From Desarmillaria ectypa (lineage: Eukaryota; Basidiomycota; Agaricomycetes; Agaricales; Physalacriaceae): a DNA stretch of 64,000 bases. The notes under the pieces were generated by a model. It had not been told where the DNA came from. It saw only the letters and a program-made list of their open reading frames with translations, and ran no database searches. Of this stretch, positions 19,837 to 30,945 are shown piece by piece. The stretch spans positions 1,364,001-1,428,000 of the forward strand of contig JAUDYN010000010.1 in the NCBI GenBank assembly GCA_030407005.1, given 5' to 3'. Numbering within the stretch: position 1 is the first letter of the stretch; every line of letters starts with the position of its first letter. The translations under genes were made by a program, and so were the position numbers.

Positions 19837-22800
19837 ATGACTTCCACTATCGATCCAAAATCCATCGGAAGGCCTGCACGTCCTCGCAGACATGTCCGGT
19901 CTTTGACTGGTACGCTCCAGTCGTGGCGCGATAATCCAATTCGATGCTGACTATATACTCAGGCTACTTCCCGGAGATAGACGAAACTGGAAAGGAGAAG
20001 TGGCCGAAAGGCAATGAGAAGATATGGAAGGCTGGTATGCGAGGTGTCGACACTGGTGCGTTGTACTATGAACCTTCGACTCAGTCGATGTTCATTGACC
20101 CTCGAGCAGACGTCGCTTCTATCACCAAGTCCTTCGTAAACCATGTTCAGACCTCGTTGGCGCGCCAGGCACACAATCTGGGTTTGTTATACTTTTTATT
20201 AAGTATTCGAGAGTCGTCGTATCAATTGTGTTATCTTTAGATGACCTTGGTGCCTACCAGGCCACGGCGCTTTCAGTCCGGGACGATTTAATTGTACGTC
20301 CAACTCTCTTGGTTCTTTCGCCGTGAAATTAAACCTGGTTTTGATAGCTGAATTGGAACGAGACCCAACTCACTTACACGCGAAAAGCCCCCAAGAGGGC
20401 TTACTACCTTTCTCTTGAATTCTTGATGGGTCGCACTCTTGATAACGCGGTATGAGCTTCTGTCCTCGTAGATGTCATGGAAATATACGATATTCACGAT
20501 TGTGCTGCTCACAGCTTCTGAATCTGGGTTTAAAGGACCAATATAAAGACGGAGTCGAGAAGCTGGGCTTCTCCATCGAAGATCTTTTGGACAAGGAGCG
20601 TGACGCTGCCCTTGGGAACGGTGGATTGGGTCGTCTTGCTGCTTGTTATCTTGATTCGTCTGCTTCTCAGGTACGTTATCCGGCGTTCCGGACCGACGTC
20701 CAATCATGTTCCTTTTCGCATAGGAACTGCCGGTTTGGGGCTACGGACTGAGATACAAGTATGGAATCTTCCAGCAGGTTTGCTTCTGCGATTCTACTCC
20801 TATTTAACGCCCCATTCATTCAAATTTACAGCTCATCTCCCCTGAGGGAAACCAGTTGGAGGTCAGTTGCTCGTGAGAATGTCCTTTGTCTTCTAATGAT
20901 TCCCTTTTAGGCTCCGGACCCGTGGCTGGACAACCAAAATCCTTGGGAGGTGAGCCATCCCTTTGCATCATGGCTGAATATGTTCCGATGCAATGTGTAT
21001 AGCTTCCTCGTCTGGATGTAGCTTACGAAGTCCGTTTTTACGGGCAAGCGGAGCGTTTGAACGATGGCACTCCTCGTGCCTCATGGACAGGAGGACAAGA
21101 GGTCCTCGCTGTTGCATACGACGTCATGATTCCTGGATGTTATACGAAGACTACGAACAACTTGAGGCTTTGGGAGAGCAAACCCAAACGAGGATTCGAT
21201 CTCAACTCCTTCAATGGTTGGTTAACCCAAGTTCCATTTTCGATATGTACTAATCTCCACTTCAAATCTAGCGGGTAACTATGAAGGTGCTGTCGAATCA
21301 TCCAACAGTGCCGCAGCCATTACCTCTGTCTTGTATCCCAATGACCATACGTGAGCTACGTCTTCTTCATCAATTGGCTATCGTTCTGATTCATCTCTTC
21401 GACGGAAAGATCCTGTAGGTGCCTCTCCACCTTCTGCCAATAATTTCTGATGGCCACATTTAGTCGGAAAGGAGCTGCGCTTGAAGCAGCAATAGTGAGC
21501 AACGATTTGTTCTGCATTGTCGATATCTCTCATCGATGTTGTAGCTTTTGGACCGCTGCTAGTTTGGCTGATATACTGAGACGATTCAGGAACCTCGGAA
21601 AACCCGTCACGGAAATTCCTGACTGTACGCACTGTTAAGTTATGAATAAAGTGATGCTGATCCATTTTCCAGACATTGCAATCCAACTCAATGATGTATA
21701 CTTTTTATTTTATTTTTCGCTTAATTGAGGGAAGCTGATTTTCCAATTAATAGACACACCCGACCCTTGCGATTCCCGAACTTATGCGTATTCTGATTGA
21801 TGAGGAGGACTTGGATTGGGACAAGGCTTGGAACATCGTGAATAATACGGTCTTCTATACCAATCATACTGTATTACCTGTATGTCTTATCTCTTGCCTC
21901 TTTCCAGTGTGTTTACTGATTAAACGCTAGGAAGCACTAGAGAAATGGCCGGTTCCATTAATGGAGCATGTGTTACCAAGGTATGGACATTGATTATGGC
22001 GGGTTTCGATGACTGAAATTCGATATCACTCACAGGCACATGCAAATCATCTATGACATTGTAAGTCGATCAGACCAATGTCAAGCATTCTTCTGACCAT
22101 CTACGTTAGAACCTGTGGGACAGCTTCTCCCTCCGCTAGCAAGACCTAACACGCTTCTCTAGATTCTTCTTGCAAGCCGTTGAGAAGAAATACCCTGGCG
22201 ATCGAGACAGACTGGGCAGGATGTCTCTGATTGAAGGTAACTAAATGTGCATGCTCAAAATTGTGCTAATGCTGAAAAAATGTATCATGACAGAGGGTTT
22301 CCCTAAGCAAGTCCGAATGGCGCATCTAGCCTGCATTGGTAATTTCTATGGTCACGTTGAAACTCTAACATGTGCTTACTGTGAGCAGGAAGCAAGAAAG
22401 TCAATGGTGTCGCTGAGGTTGGTCGTCCCTTTGACATCTATTTCTCACTCAGCTTATTCTTCCGCCCCTACAGTTACATAGCGAACTTGTCAAAACCACT
22501 ATCTTGAAGGACTTCGTCGAATTTGAGGGCATCAGTAAGTTCGGCAACGTAACAAACGGAAGTACGTACCAGTCATTGCACTTTGTCTGCCTCCGTTCGC
22601 CGCTGACTTTAGTCCTGTAGTTACTCCGCGACGGTGGCTTGATCAGGTAAGCTTACCGTTCCATTTTAGCGATTAAGAATTCATACTTCTATGCAACAGT
22701 GCAACCCCGAGCTCAGCGACCTCATCAGCAAGACATTAAAGGTTGAAAAGAGCGTATGGTTGAAGAATCTCGACAAGCTCGAGGGTCTTCTTCCTTTCGC

Positions 22801-24375
22801 TGAGGACGCTCGGTTCCGAAAGGAATGGGCTGCAATTAAGCAGCGCAACAAAGAGCGGTTGGCAAATTATGTCCAGACGACTCTTGGACTCACAATTAAC
22901 ACCCATGCCATGTTTGACGTCCAGATTAAGGTGAGAGCCCTGTTCTTGATATTTCCTGATGAAACGAAATCTGATTCGTCATTTTCAGCGTTTGCATGAG
23001 TACAAGGTACGCACGAGAGTTTGATTATTGACTCGCGGGGTAAAACAAGTTTACAGCGCCAAACTTTGAACATCCTTGGTATCATCCATGCAAGTGATAC
23101 CCATGTAATGTTTATCGGATGCTGACGTATTTCATTCCAGCGATACTTGACCTTGAAAGCCATGACTCCGGAAGCACGCAAGAAGGTCAACCATCGTGTC
23201 GTATTCTTCGCTGGAAAGGCAGCCCCAGCTTGTAAGCTCCCTCTTTTATTCTTATTCACGCTCTGAACTAAAGCTTGCAAGATTACATTGCCAAACTCGT
23301 GCGTCTGCTATTCCCGTATCTACCAAGCAGGCTAACGACGACGTCTTGGACAGACTATTCGATTGATCGTTAACGTCGCTCGCATTATCAACGCTGACCC
23401 GGACACCAAAGAATATCTCACCGTTTATTTCATTCCAGATTACTCTGTGTCGGTCGCAGAGGTGTTAATCCCGGCTTCGGACATTAGTCAACACATCTCA
23501 ACGGCTGGAACTGAGGCTTCGGGTACTTCAAATATGAAATTCTGCTTGAACGGAGGTCTACTTGTGGGTACCGTTGGTAAGTGCAATCCGACCAATGTGG
23601 AAGACGGAAATTGAACATCACACAGACGGTGCGAACATTGAAATCGCTGAATCTGTACGTCCTCTTCAAGCAAACGATTTTTGTGTTTTTCTGATACTTG
23701 AATACTATAGGTCGGCGAGAGCAACGTTTGTGAGTGAATTTATGCGCTTTGAGTGAAACCCGATGTCTGAATTAACTTCCCGTAGTCTTCTTCGGTCACT
23801 TGACGCCGTAGGCACCTTCCACCTGTGCGCTGGTCTGTCTGCTCATTACTCATTATCTTGAAGGGACGTCGAGGATCTACGATACCAAAACATGTACCAT
23901 CCCGTCCCGATTGAGGAGAAGTGCCCAGCACTTGCCAATGTTCTCGACAAGATTTCCGATGGCATGTTTGGAGATGGAGGCGTTTATGAACCGTAATTTC
24001 TCCGTCTCCAATGATACGGATATCTCCTGATCGGTAATTTGTCAGTCTCCTCAACACCATTAGGCAAGTCGACCACTACCTGATTACCGACGACTTTGAT
24101 TCATGTGAGCCTCGTTTCTGTTTGAAATTGTTTCTTTCTTGCTGAGATTCAATGATCTAGACATCGCGGCGTTGGCGATGGTCGACGAGGCCTATCTCGA
24201 TAAGACGGAATGGATCAAGAAATCGATCAGGACCGTGGCCAAGGTTAGATTCATCGTGTTTTCGCTTCTTGTGCTAACTATTGTCTCATAGATGGGGAAA
24301 TTCAGCTCCGATAGAGCAATTCTCGAGTACGCCGAGAGCTATTGGAACTTGGAAGCCGTTTCTGTTGCCAAGTAG
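19837..24375 (+). CDS. GPH1: Glycogen phosphorylase (GT35), 37 exons
   Basis: Predicted 863-residue pyridoxal-phosphate enzyme releasing glucose-1-phosphate from glycogen. My hand model uses 37 exons whose lengths total 2592 nt. Landmarks are [60 protein letters not shown] and [35 protein letters not shown] and [15 protein letters not shown] follow, with Lys716 (codon 23537-23539) as the PLP-binding lysine. The N-terminal extension (first ~55 residues, with [12 protein letters not shown]) is where fungal enzymes are regulated by phosphorylation. Two exons are only 5 nt (21410-21414 and 22110-22114), and several are 17-31 nt. One intron (23090-23140) is GC..AG. No lesion found. It is flanked downstream by inverted-repeat arm B. 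Confidence 0.95.
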
Positions 24376-24778
24376 GTAAGTAGTATTGTTTGCAAAGATT
24401 CGACGAAACGCCATAAGATAAATGGACGGTATGGTATACACGGCCGGAGCGACGTTCAAGAAGTTTATATATAAATGTAGCGTAAGAATAATATTTATAC
24501 AATACAGGTCTTTGGCCTTATGTAAAACAACGCCGGTAGAATGATACAACATTTATCTGAAGGTAATGTGCACCAACTTTCTGCCCGAATGATACATCAA
24601 GTATGGAAGAACCATATCTCTTTTACGCTATAGGTTCTTGATGACTGTTCTTCTGTCTTTGTTCCAAGCCATAAAAATTGTTACACTGCTCAAGAGACTA
24701 CTCGCAGGCACATATGACATTGCAGGCACGCACTCTAGTTCTCCCTCCGTCTTGCCTTCCGATCCCGACAAGATTACA
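24376..24778. other. Intergenic region, glycogen phosphorylase 3' side
   Basis: No gene. AT-rich 3' region leading into arm B. Confidence 0.4.
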
Positions 24779-26007
24779 CTTGTTGCTTGTCTATGTGAAA
24801 AGAAATGTTAATGGTACCAGCACGAATGCACGTAGATGAAGCACAAACCATTCCTTTTCAAAGTAACATCTAAACCTTCTTCCTTGAACTGCTGGAGGGC
24901 GTGGACTTCATCCCCGATGTCTGAGTCTGCCCAGTCGTCTCCGTTGATGACTAACGACAAGGACCGTATTCCGGAGGAAGTGCCAGCGTTTCAATGCGCC
25001 TTTATGACATATACGAGGCTGTTGAGTATGTTCTGCGTGTTCTCGTCAGCGTACTCAATGGACATATCGAATGCCGCCAGTCTGGGGAACAAGTCATGAC
25101 TTCAATACGTCCAATTTAGATGTCAGTGAATCTAGGAATTTTAGGGACCCGGTGTATTTGGTTTCCACATAAAGCTGGCGCAGAGGACAGCCAGAACAAT
25201 CGCCAAATTCATAAAGCGCCTGCTAAAAAGAGTCCGGAGTGTGGAGGTCCAGGAAAGGCTCTTGGAGGGCGGGACATGTTGAGTATTTTAGGAGCGTAGA
25301 AGATGATTTCTGGCTATTCAACTCCAACTGACGCAAAGAATTGTATGTACAATGCAGTTTTTGCTTCTCCCAAGGGTAAAGATCGTAGAAACCTGCTATG
25401 TACGTTTCGAGCAGCGGGGCTTTGGCAAGAAAATGGTCTTCAATGGAAGTCATGAAATCGTAGTCTAGATAGCGCATCTGTGAGCAAGAAAGAGACGGGA
25501 ACCACATGTCGTACAGTCGCTGCAAGATATCACAGAAACTGGAATTTTGATCACCCCAGTATTTTTGCCAGCGATAGGCAGGGCTGTCGCGTATGATAAG
25601 TGACTGCAATGAATACCTGATGTCTAGTTCCTGGTCGCCAGTCAAAGCCAATACTTCCTTGAGGATGTCAGGGAGGTCAGAGCGACTTCACTTCGTCAAA
25701 TGCATGATAGTGGACATCGAGCGTCTGCATAAATATCTCTGCAAGGATCTCGAAGGGAAATCCTCGGATACTAGGATCAAAATGTATTTCGGAAGTTCCG
25801 GCCGTACCTCCAATCCTCCGACCTTTACCTGCAGGCTACTACGCGGACACCACCATGCCTGGGTATGTCATTCTCATTTTACCCAGAATTTATTCCGACA
25901 AATTTTAGTGAAATTTCCGGATATACTCACCGCTACAACATCGATTCAGTCCTTGTCGACTGCGCCAGGTCGTACGGACGTCTCCTCTACAGCAATGATC
26001 CCCCTTC
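24779..26007. repeat. Inverted repeat arm B (partner at 7847-9062)
   Basis: Reverse-complement copy of arm A. Example: atgttaatggtaccagca (near 24,808) against the reverse complement of 9,016-9,040. It contains the minus-strand F-box relic and the start of the plus-strand intact F-box gene. Confidence 0.85.
25223..25840 (-). pseudogene. F-box-like gene relic (arm B copy)
   Basis: Minus-strand counterpart of the relic at 8058-8760, less decayed. It has a 142-codon open stretch (25651-25223) with LTGDQELDIRYSLQSLI, SQMRYLDYDFMTSIEDHF, LETYIAGFYDLYPWE and a CPALQEPFLDLHTPDSF end. Upstream, GFPFEVLAEIF-like F-box core residues lie near 25,775, separated from the open stretch by stops. It may have been part of a spliced gene. 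It is divergent from the intact F-box gene. Confidence 0.6.
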
Positions 26008-27376
26008 GCAATCGGATTATGCTGACCTATTAGAGGTGCTACATAGTGCCTCTGATTGTCTTGAACAGCTAGAAGCATCTGGGGAGGCAGCTGAAGTTGA
26101 CAAAGCTCATTTAAAACGGCGTATTGACGCCTACCGGTCAATTCTCTCTCCTCTTCGAGTTTTCCCTCCAGAACTCTTGATGGAGATTTTTAAACACACA
26201 GTGGAAGACTTCTTTCCCGTATTTGACATGTTACAGAGTCCATGGCTTCTGGGTCGCGTCTGTCGACGTTGGCGAGCTGTGTCACGCTCCAGTGCAGAAC
26301 TTTGGTCGTCCTTGTCATTGGAAGGTTGTCCTCAATTTGGAATATCAGGGGATAGAGAGAAAGTTCTTCCTGGTATTCTTGAAGATGCTCTTACCCTATC
26401 GAGGCGGAACGATCTGTCCATCAGATATTCCCTGAGTGATATTCCTCTAGAAACGGAGTCATTGCTCATCCGCATCTTGATTTCTCAGTCATACCGTTGG
26501 AAGGATGTGTATTTCACCATTTCTCCCGACCTCGTTCCTGACGTAAGAAAAATCGAAGGTCATCTTCTATCCAAGCTCCTTCGCCTCCATCTCGCACCAT
26601 GCGGAATGGGTATGTTACCCGAAGAAGCGCTAGAACCGTTCCTCCTGGCTCCAAATATCCGTGGTGTTTCCCTTCATCTTGTTTCTCATTCCTTATTTTC
26701 GCACCCACCTCCATGGCGATGTCTCACTCATTTTCGAGACGATTATCCTACTACCGTCGGCGACCATCTCACCTTCTTATCTCGATTGAACGGGCTCGAA
26801 AGCTATGCGATGCCTTGGTGCATCGAGACACGCGGGTCAAGTAGCATGCCATTGACCCACGTCACTCATGAAACTCTGCGCTCGCTGAACATCAGAGATA
26901 TTGATTTGCTTCAATATCTCGTGTGTCCGGCGTTGGAAGCACTTTCGGTGACCATCTTTGAGGTGAAGAGACCGGAACTGAATCTACTGAATGTCTTCCG
27001 TCACATTTCTACTCAATCATGCAACCTCCAGCATCTCACGCTTTCTGTACCTTTCATCGGACAAAACTATTTCTCTCTTATGCGCGAGCTTTCTACCGTT
27101 CTATTTCCACGACTACACTCCTTCACTCTGGTCGTGGTACCCCATAGACCTTTCCAAATACCCCTACGATCATTCCTCTCCTCTGCTGTTGCCTTCATCG
27201 AGGCCCGATGGCATCCTGGTACTTTGTTGCGTCGCGTCGGGATAACAACGGGCCTTGAATATGTTGAAAGTGATCTTCTCGATCGTTTGAGAGCGTTCAA
27301 AGAAGAGGGGTTAGATATATCGTACAATGGAAGAGGTACGGCCAGCGGCACACACTTGAATGGTATTGATTATTGA
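25865..27376 (+). CDS. F-box protein with N-terminal coiled coil
   Basis: Uninterrupted 503-residue gene of the large agaricomycete F-box family, presumed substrate receptors of SCF ubiquitin ligases. About residues 47-92 form a coiled coil (DYADLLEVLHSASDCLEQLE, KAHLKRRIDAYRSILSPLR). The F-box follows at ~97-150 (VFPPELLMEIFKHTVEDFF, LLGRVCRRWRAVSRSSAELW). The rest is a leucine-rich C-terminal region (RLHLAPCG, LRSLNIRDIDLLQYLVCPAL, LQHLTLSVPFIG). The first ~48 residues lie inside inverted-repeat arm B and correspond to the truncated start in arm A. An internal start nearer the coiled coil cannot be excluded. Substrate unknown. Confidence 0.82.
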   Translation: MSFSFYPEFIPTNFSEISGYTHRYNIDSVLVDCARSYGRLLYSNDPPSQSDYADLLEVLHSASDCLEQLEASGEAAEVDKAHLKRRIDAYRSILSPLRVFPPELLMEIFKHTVEDFFPVFDMLQSPWLLGRVCRRWRAVSRSSAELWSSLSLEGCPQFGISGDREKVLPGILEDALTLSRRNDLSIRYSLSDIPLETESLLIRILISQSYRWKDVYFTISPDLVPDVRKIEGHLLSKLLRLHLAPCGMGMLPEEALEPFLLAPNIRGVSLHLVSHSLFSHPPPWRCLTHFRDDYPTTVGDHLTFLSRLNGLESYAMPWCIETRGSSSMPLTHVTHETLRSLNIRDIDLLQYLVCPALEALSVTIFEVKRPELNLLNVFRHISTQSCNLQHLTLSVPFIGQNYFSLMRELSTVLFPRLHSFTLVVVPHRPFQIPLRSFLSSAVAFIEARWHPGTLLRRVGITTGLEYVESDLLDRLRAFKEEGLDISYNGRGTASGTHLNGIDY

Positions 27377-27573
27377 CATAGGTATTCGCTCGCAGGCATC
27401 CAGATATAGACTGCGAAATAGTCTAACATTCCAATAGGTGATCGGATGACTGCCTGCTCAATATTTTACTGCTTTGACTATTTACGCTTACGATAGTGTC
27501 CTACCACAAAGCCAATGAATAGATTGATCTCCTTTGATGTTATGCTTCTATGCCGTCGCTCTCGGGTATCGTT

Positions 27574-28891
27574 TCAGGATCCCCGAGTCCGAATGCGCGT
27601 CAGAACAAGCTCGAGGAATTGGTCATATTCTCCTGACAACAATGATACGTGACCTCGGCGTGCGAGACTAAGGCTATGTAAAACTCCTGGTACATCTGGC
27701 TCGAGTTTCCCCGTGGCCCATTCGACGGCCTCAGCTTTTGATCCCCACTTCCCGGTCTCTGTAAACAGCCAAGCCCGGCATGCATTCATTATCACTGCTG
27801 TGATGAGCCAGTCTTTTGGCCCAAAAGGTGCCATTTTGGGCCGGTCTTTGGCGTGGAGGTTTTGGTACCAAAAGATCTTGATAAATATAGCGTGGTTTAT
27901 ACTGGTTTTTTTATCTATATTTTAGCCAAGAAGAGCGAATGAAAAACGCGCGGTCTTTGGGCCGGTTTTATGCAGATCTTCAATCTGATCTTTGCCGAAG
28001 AAAGGTCGAAAGACCCCGATCTTACGGCAGGTTTTTGGTGGGGTCTTTTGAGCAGAGAAACCAGAGGAAGAAAGGAAAGAAGAAAGGAAGAAACACCAAA
28101 GACCGGCAGAAAAACCGCTCAAAGGACCCCACCAAAAACCTGCCGTAAGATCGGGGTCTTTCGACCTTTCTTCGGCAAAGATCAGATTGAAGATCTGCAT
28201 AAAACCGGCCCAAAGACCGCGCGTTTTTCATTCGCTCTTCTTGGCTAAAATATAGATAAAAAAACCAGTATAAACCACGCTATATCTATCAAGATCTTTT
28301 AGTACCAAAACCTCCACGCCAAAGACCGGCCCAAAATGGCACCTTTTGGGCCAAAAGACCGGCGCATCACAGCAGTGTATAGCGTTGGCGCTTACAGATT
28401 CATACTGGCGGCCACTTGATGCAATCCACAATAGCAGCAACGACCCTGTCATGTCAGGGCTCAGCGAACACTGTGGCTGGAGGCGGGCCCAGAAGCGCCA
28501 CCCCCTTCTCTCGACCAGACGCGATATCAAGAAACCAATGCGTCGCTTCCTGAGAAGGGTCGAGACAGACATAATCCGTCATCCCATCACCAGTATTGAA
28601 AACGGCGTCTTTGGTGTATAAAACGAATTCAGGTTTACGAGCAGCACATGGGATGGCACTGTGTCCTAGCTGTGTGGCGAGCTTCCGATACGTAGACTGG
28701 GGTAAAGGGGAGAAAATAATGGCTTGCACGTCAAGGTCGCTTATTCCCGACTCGTATGGGCTATATGACGCAGATCCGAAGAGGTAGACGGCGACAAGAC
28801 AGTTAGTCAGAACATCATTGAGTGTAGCAACTAATTTCACAAGATATTCCTGCTCTGGCTGCGGAAGCGACTCGGTCATGATTATTTCCAA
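27574..28891 (-). pseudogene. Nucleotidyltransferase-fold gene, split by a foldback element
   Basis: Minus-strand remains of a MNT-type nucleotidyltransferase resembling bacterial aminoglycoside adenylyltransferases. The N-terminal part (28891-28454) has YLVKLVATLNDVL, the motif LFGSASYSPYE.GISDLDVQA (GS and DxD metal ligands) and EFVLYTKDAVF. The C-terminal part (27792-27574) has NACRAWLFTETGKWGSKAE and VPGVLHSLSLARRG, like the DUF4111 helical domain. A 585 bp palindromic element sits between them. Removing it with one TAT copy joins SANA|IMNACRAW in frame. An extra stop (TGA for expected CGA, near 28452) and a one-base shift nearby show that the gene is also broken outside the insertion. 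A bacterial origin is possible but not shown here. Confidence 0.75.
27793..28377. mobile_element. Foldback MITE with CACTG ends and TAT target duplication
   Basis: 585 bp near-perfect palindrome. Left arm 27793-28053 and right arm 28117-28377 (261 bp each) flank a 63 bp purine-rich centre. Ends are CACTGCTGTGATG and CATCACAGCAGTG. A direct TAT repeat sits on both sides (27790-27792 and 28378-28380). CACTG termini with a 3 bp duplication are those of the CACTA (En/Spm, CMC) superfamily. No transposase, so it is non-autonomous. Open frames read through the arms are mirror artefacts. Confidence 0.85.
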
Positions 28892-29229
28892 TCAAGCAAT
28901 GTCGGCCGCCACCGTTGCATAGAAACTCGCACTCAAATTCAAGAACAAGGGATGGGGACGTGGATATTCAATCTTTTCTGTACTTGCATTCTACGGAATC
29001 TTATCCAACAACACGAAACCTGAGGTGACAGCGATATAGTAAACACAATGAAGGCAAATCTACCAAATACATAGTAATAGGGATAGTGCAAGGACTGTAG
29101 GCTACTGAGCTCTCTATAGAGCCGTAAAGAATGAGAGAACGTAAGGAAAACTAGCCCTAAAAATACAGTTTGAGAGGGGCGGTTGCGCATGTAGTTGAGG
29201 AACAGAGGGTATCGCCGTTTTGGTCGTCA
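28892..29229. other. Intergenic region, STE3 3' side
   Basis: No gene seen. No CaaX-ending short frame found on either strand by eye. Confidence 0.4.
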
Positions 29230-30945
29230 TCATACGACGTTGGGTGTGTTCGCTCCGACTGGCTTCGGTAGGTCAACCGAGTGCTTTGGAAGATTGGAAA
29301 GGTCCAAGGTGCGTGGTGGAGCGGCGGGTTCGACGATAGAGAGACGACGAACAGAGGAGATCTCAATGGTGAGGTCATCCTGGGACGTGTATTTCGGCGG
29401 TGTCGTAGAAGATGAATCTGATATCACGGAGGAAGAAGAAGAGGCGACAACGGACTTGGGTGCGAAGGGATCTTTTGGAGAGCTACTGAGGGCGCCGCCC
29501 ACATCAGCAAAAGAGTAGGCGCCAAAGGAGACGTCGCCAGAGAACTTCTCATTGGAGTCATTGGAATGTGACAATGACATGTCGGTGAAGGACTCTGATG
29601 AGTCGTGCTTCTTGATAACCTTCTTCTCAATGAAGACAGGTAGGCTGCCATTGGCGCTGGACGACCACTTTGAACTGCGGTAGAAATGTCAGTAGAGATC
29701 CTATGGGCAGAATATCAAGTACTTACCCAAGAGAAGTGGAGCCAACAGAAGTGCTGGTGACACGCTTGACAACCGAGCTGAAAGCGGCGCGGTAGTGCTT
29801 CTTAGCTTCGTCCGCGAAGCCAAAGAGCAAGAAGAACACGAATGCGCCCATGACAACGAACCACCGCTGCAGTTCGATCAGCGTTCCCCCTGGCACCGAC
29901 TTCCAGAGAATTGCCGGTATCTGATCCACACGAGAGAAATCGTAATGCACATTCTCCCAGCTAATCCAGGGCTGCAAATTGTGTGTGTTCGATACGAGAA
30001 CGTAAGTCGCGAGTGGAACCGTCAATATGAGGTCCACAGATGCCATGAACATAAGTCGGTAGTAACGACTCGAGCTCAAGTTCGAATGAGCAGACAGGAC
30101 TTCCTTGAACTGCAAGCGGCGTCGGTTAAATGCAATGATAGTCAGAACTAGAAAGGTCATATGATGAGATACAACCAGATGGTTAGGAATGAGAGCAACC
30201 TACCACAATACACAGCCGAAACACAACCGATAAGAATGGGGGGCAACAAATACAGGACCACTGCGACCCAAGTGTCATAGATGGCGGGCGCACAGCCGAA
30301 ATCACCGTAGATGTTGAAACGGTTCCCTTGTGGGATGTAGGCTGGTAGTAGCGCGGTCAGATCCACATGTCCTGGGAAAACTGGGGTCGATGTAACACAC
30401 CGATAATCATCTCCAACACTGGTACACCAATACACATCACTAGATCAACCATGATTGCACGGCGTTTCTTCAGAATGCCTTTAGCGCTCGATCGACATTA
30501 AGCCACAGAATCAACTTACCTCTTTCTTAGAGTGCATGACTGCATCCGATGTTGCGATATAGTACAGTCGGCGGTTGATGCAGAGAGAACAGATAGGAAT
30601 AGCGACCGTCAAGGCAATGATATACCGAGACGCTATACAAGGTTAGCTACCGGGAATCTCTAGATAGTCTGCCGAGACTCACAGATATCACACCAAACAG
30701 GTGCCCAATTTATAGCATTCCCGTTCCAGACGATGGAATTGATAAAGTACATCAAACACCCGACTCCGACCCATAGCATATACGAGCATGTCCCAATGTT
30801 CCATGCTAGTGATGTCTGCTGGTCAACTTCTGAATAACAGCAGATTTTTTTTTGGCGCACCTTCCAAATGCCAGGGTAGCGGAACCATACTGATGATGAA
30901 GCCGACGAAGGCGAAGATGGAGAAGACATAGTTTGGGTAAGCCAT
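29230..30945 (-). CDS. STE3-type pheromone receptor (class D GPCR)
   Basis: Predicted 463-residue seven-TM lipopeptide pheromone receptor coupled to a heterotrimeric G protein. Seven exons: 30945-30861, 30805-30683, 30632-30520, 30467-30401, 30341-30204, 30147-29727 and 29674-29230 (1392 nt). It starts MAYPNYVFSIFAFVGFIISM (TM1), continues MVPLPWHLEAWNIGTC and SIVWNGNAINWAPVWCDI, then SRYIIALTVAIPICSLCINR and KKEKRRAIMVDLVM, all hallmark STE3 blocks. TM5 is VLYLLPPILIGCVSAVY; LMFMASVDLILTVPLATYVLV and FVVMGAFVFFLLFGFADEAK form TM6-7. The cytoplasmic tail (~150 residues) is Ser-rich. No lesion. Mushrooms carry both mating-type STE3 genes and non-mating homologues; this sequence alone cannot say which this is. 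A pheromone-precursor candidate lies at 9.8 kb. Confidence 0.93.

Noticed and set aside
15669..24375. Possible secondary-metabolite or nitrogen-catabolism cluster (NMO, rhodanese, glycogen phosphorylase)
   Set aside because: The neighbours are unrelated housekeeping genes, and the NMO pair is a simple tandem duplication; there is no core biosynthetic enzyme, transporter or regulator.
27939..28248. Matching open frames on both strands in the arms of the palindrome
   Set aside because: They are mirror images created by the inverted arms (identical peptide on both strands), not genes.
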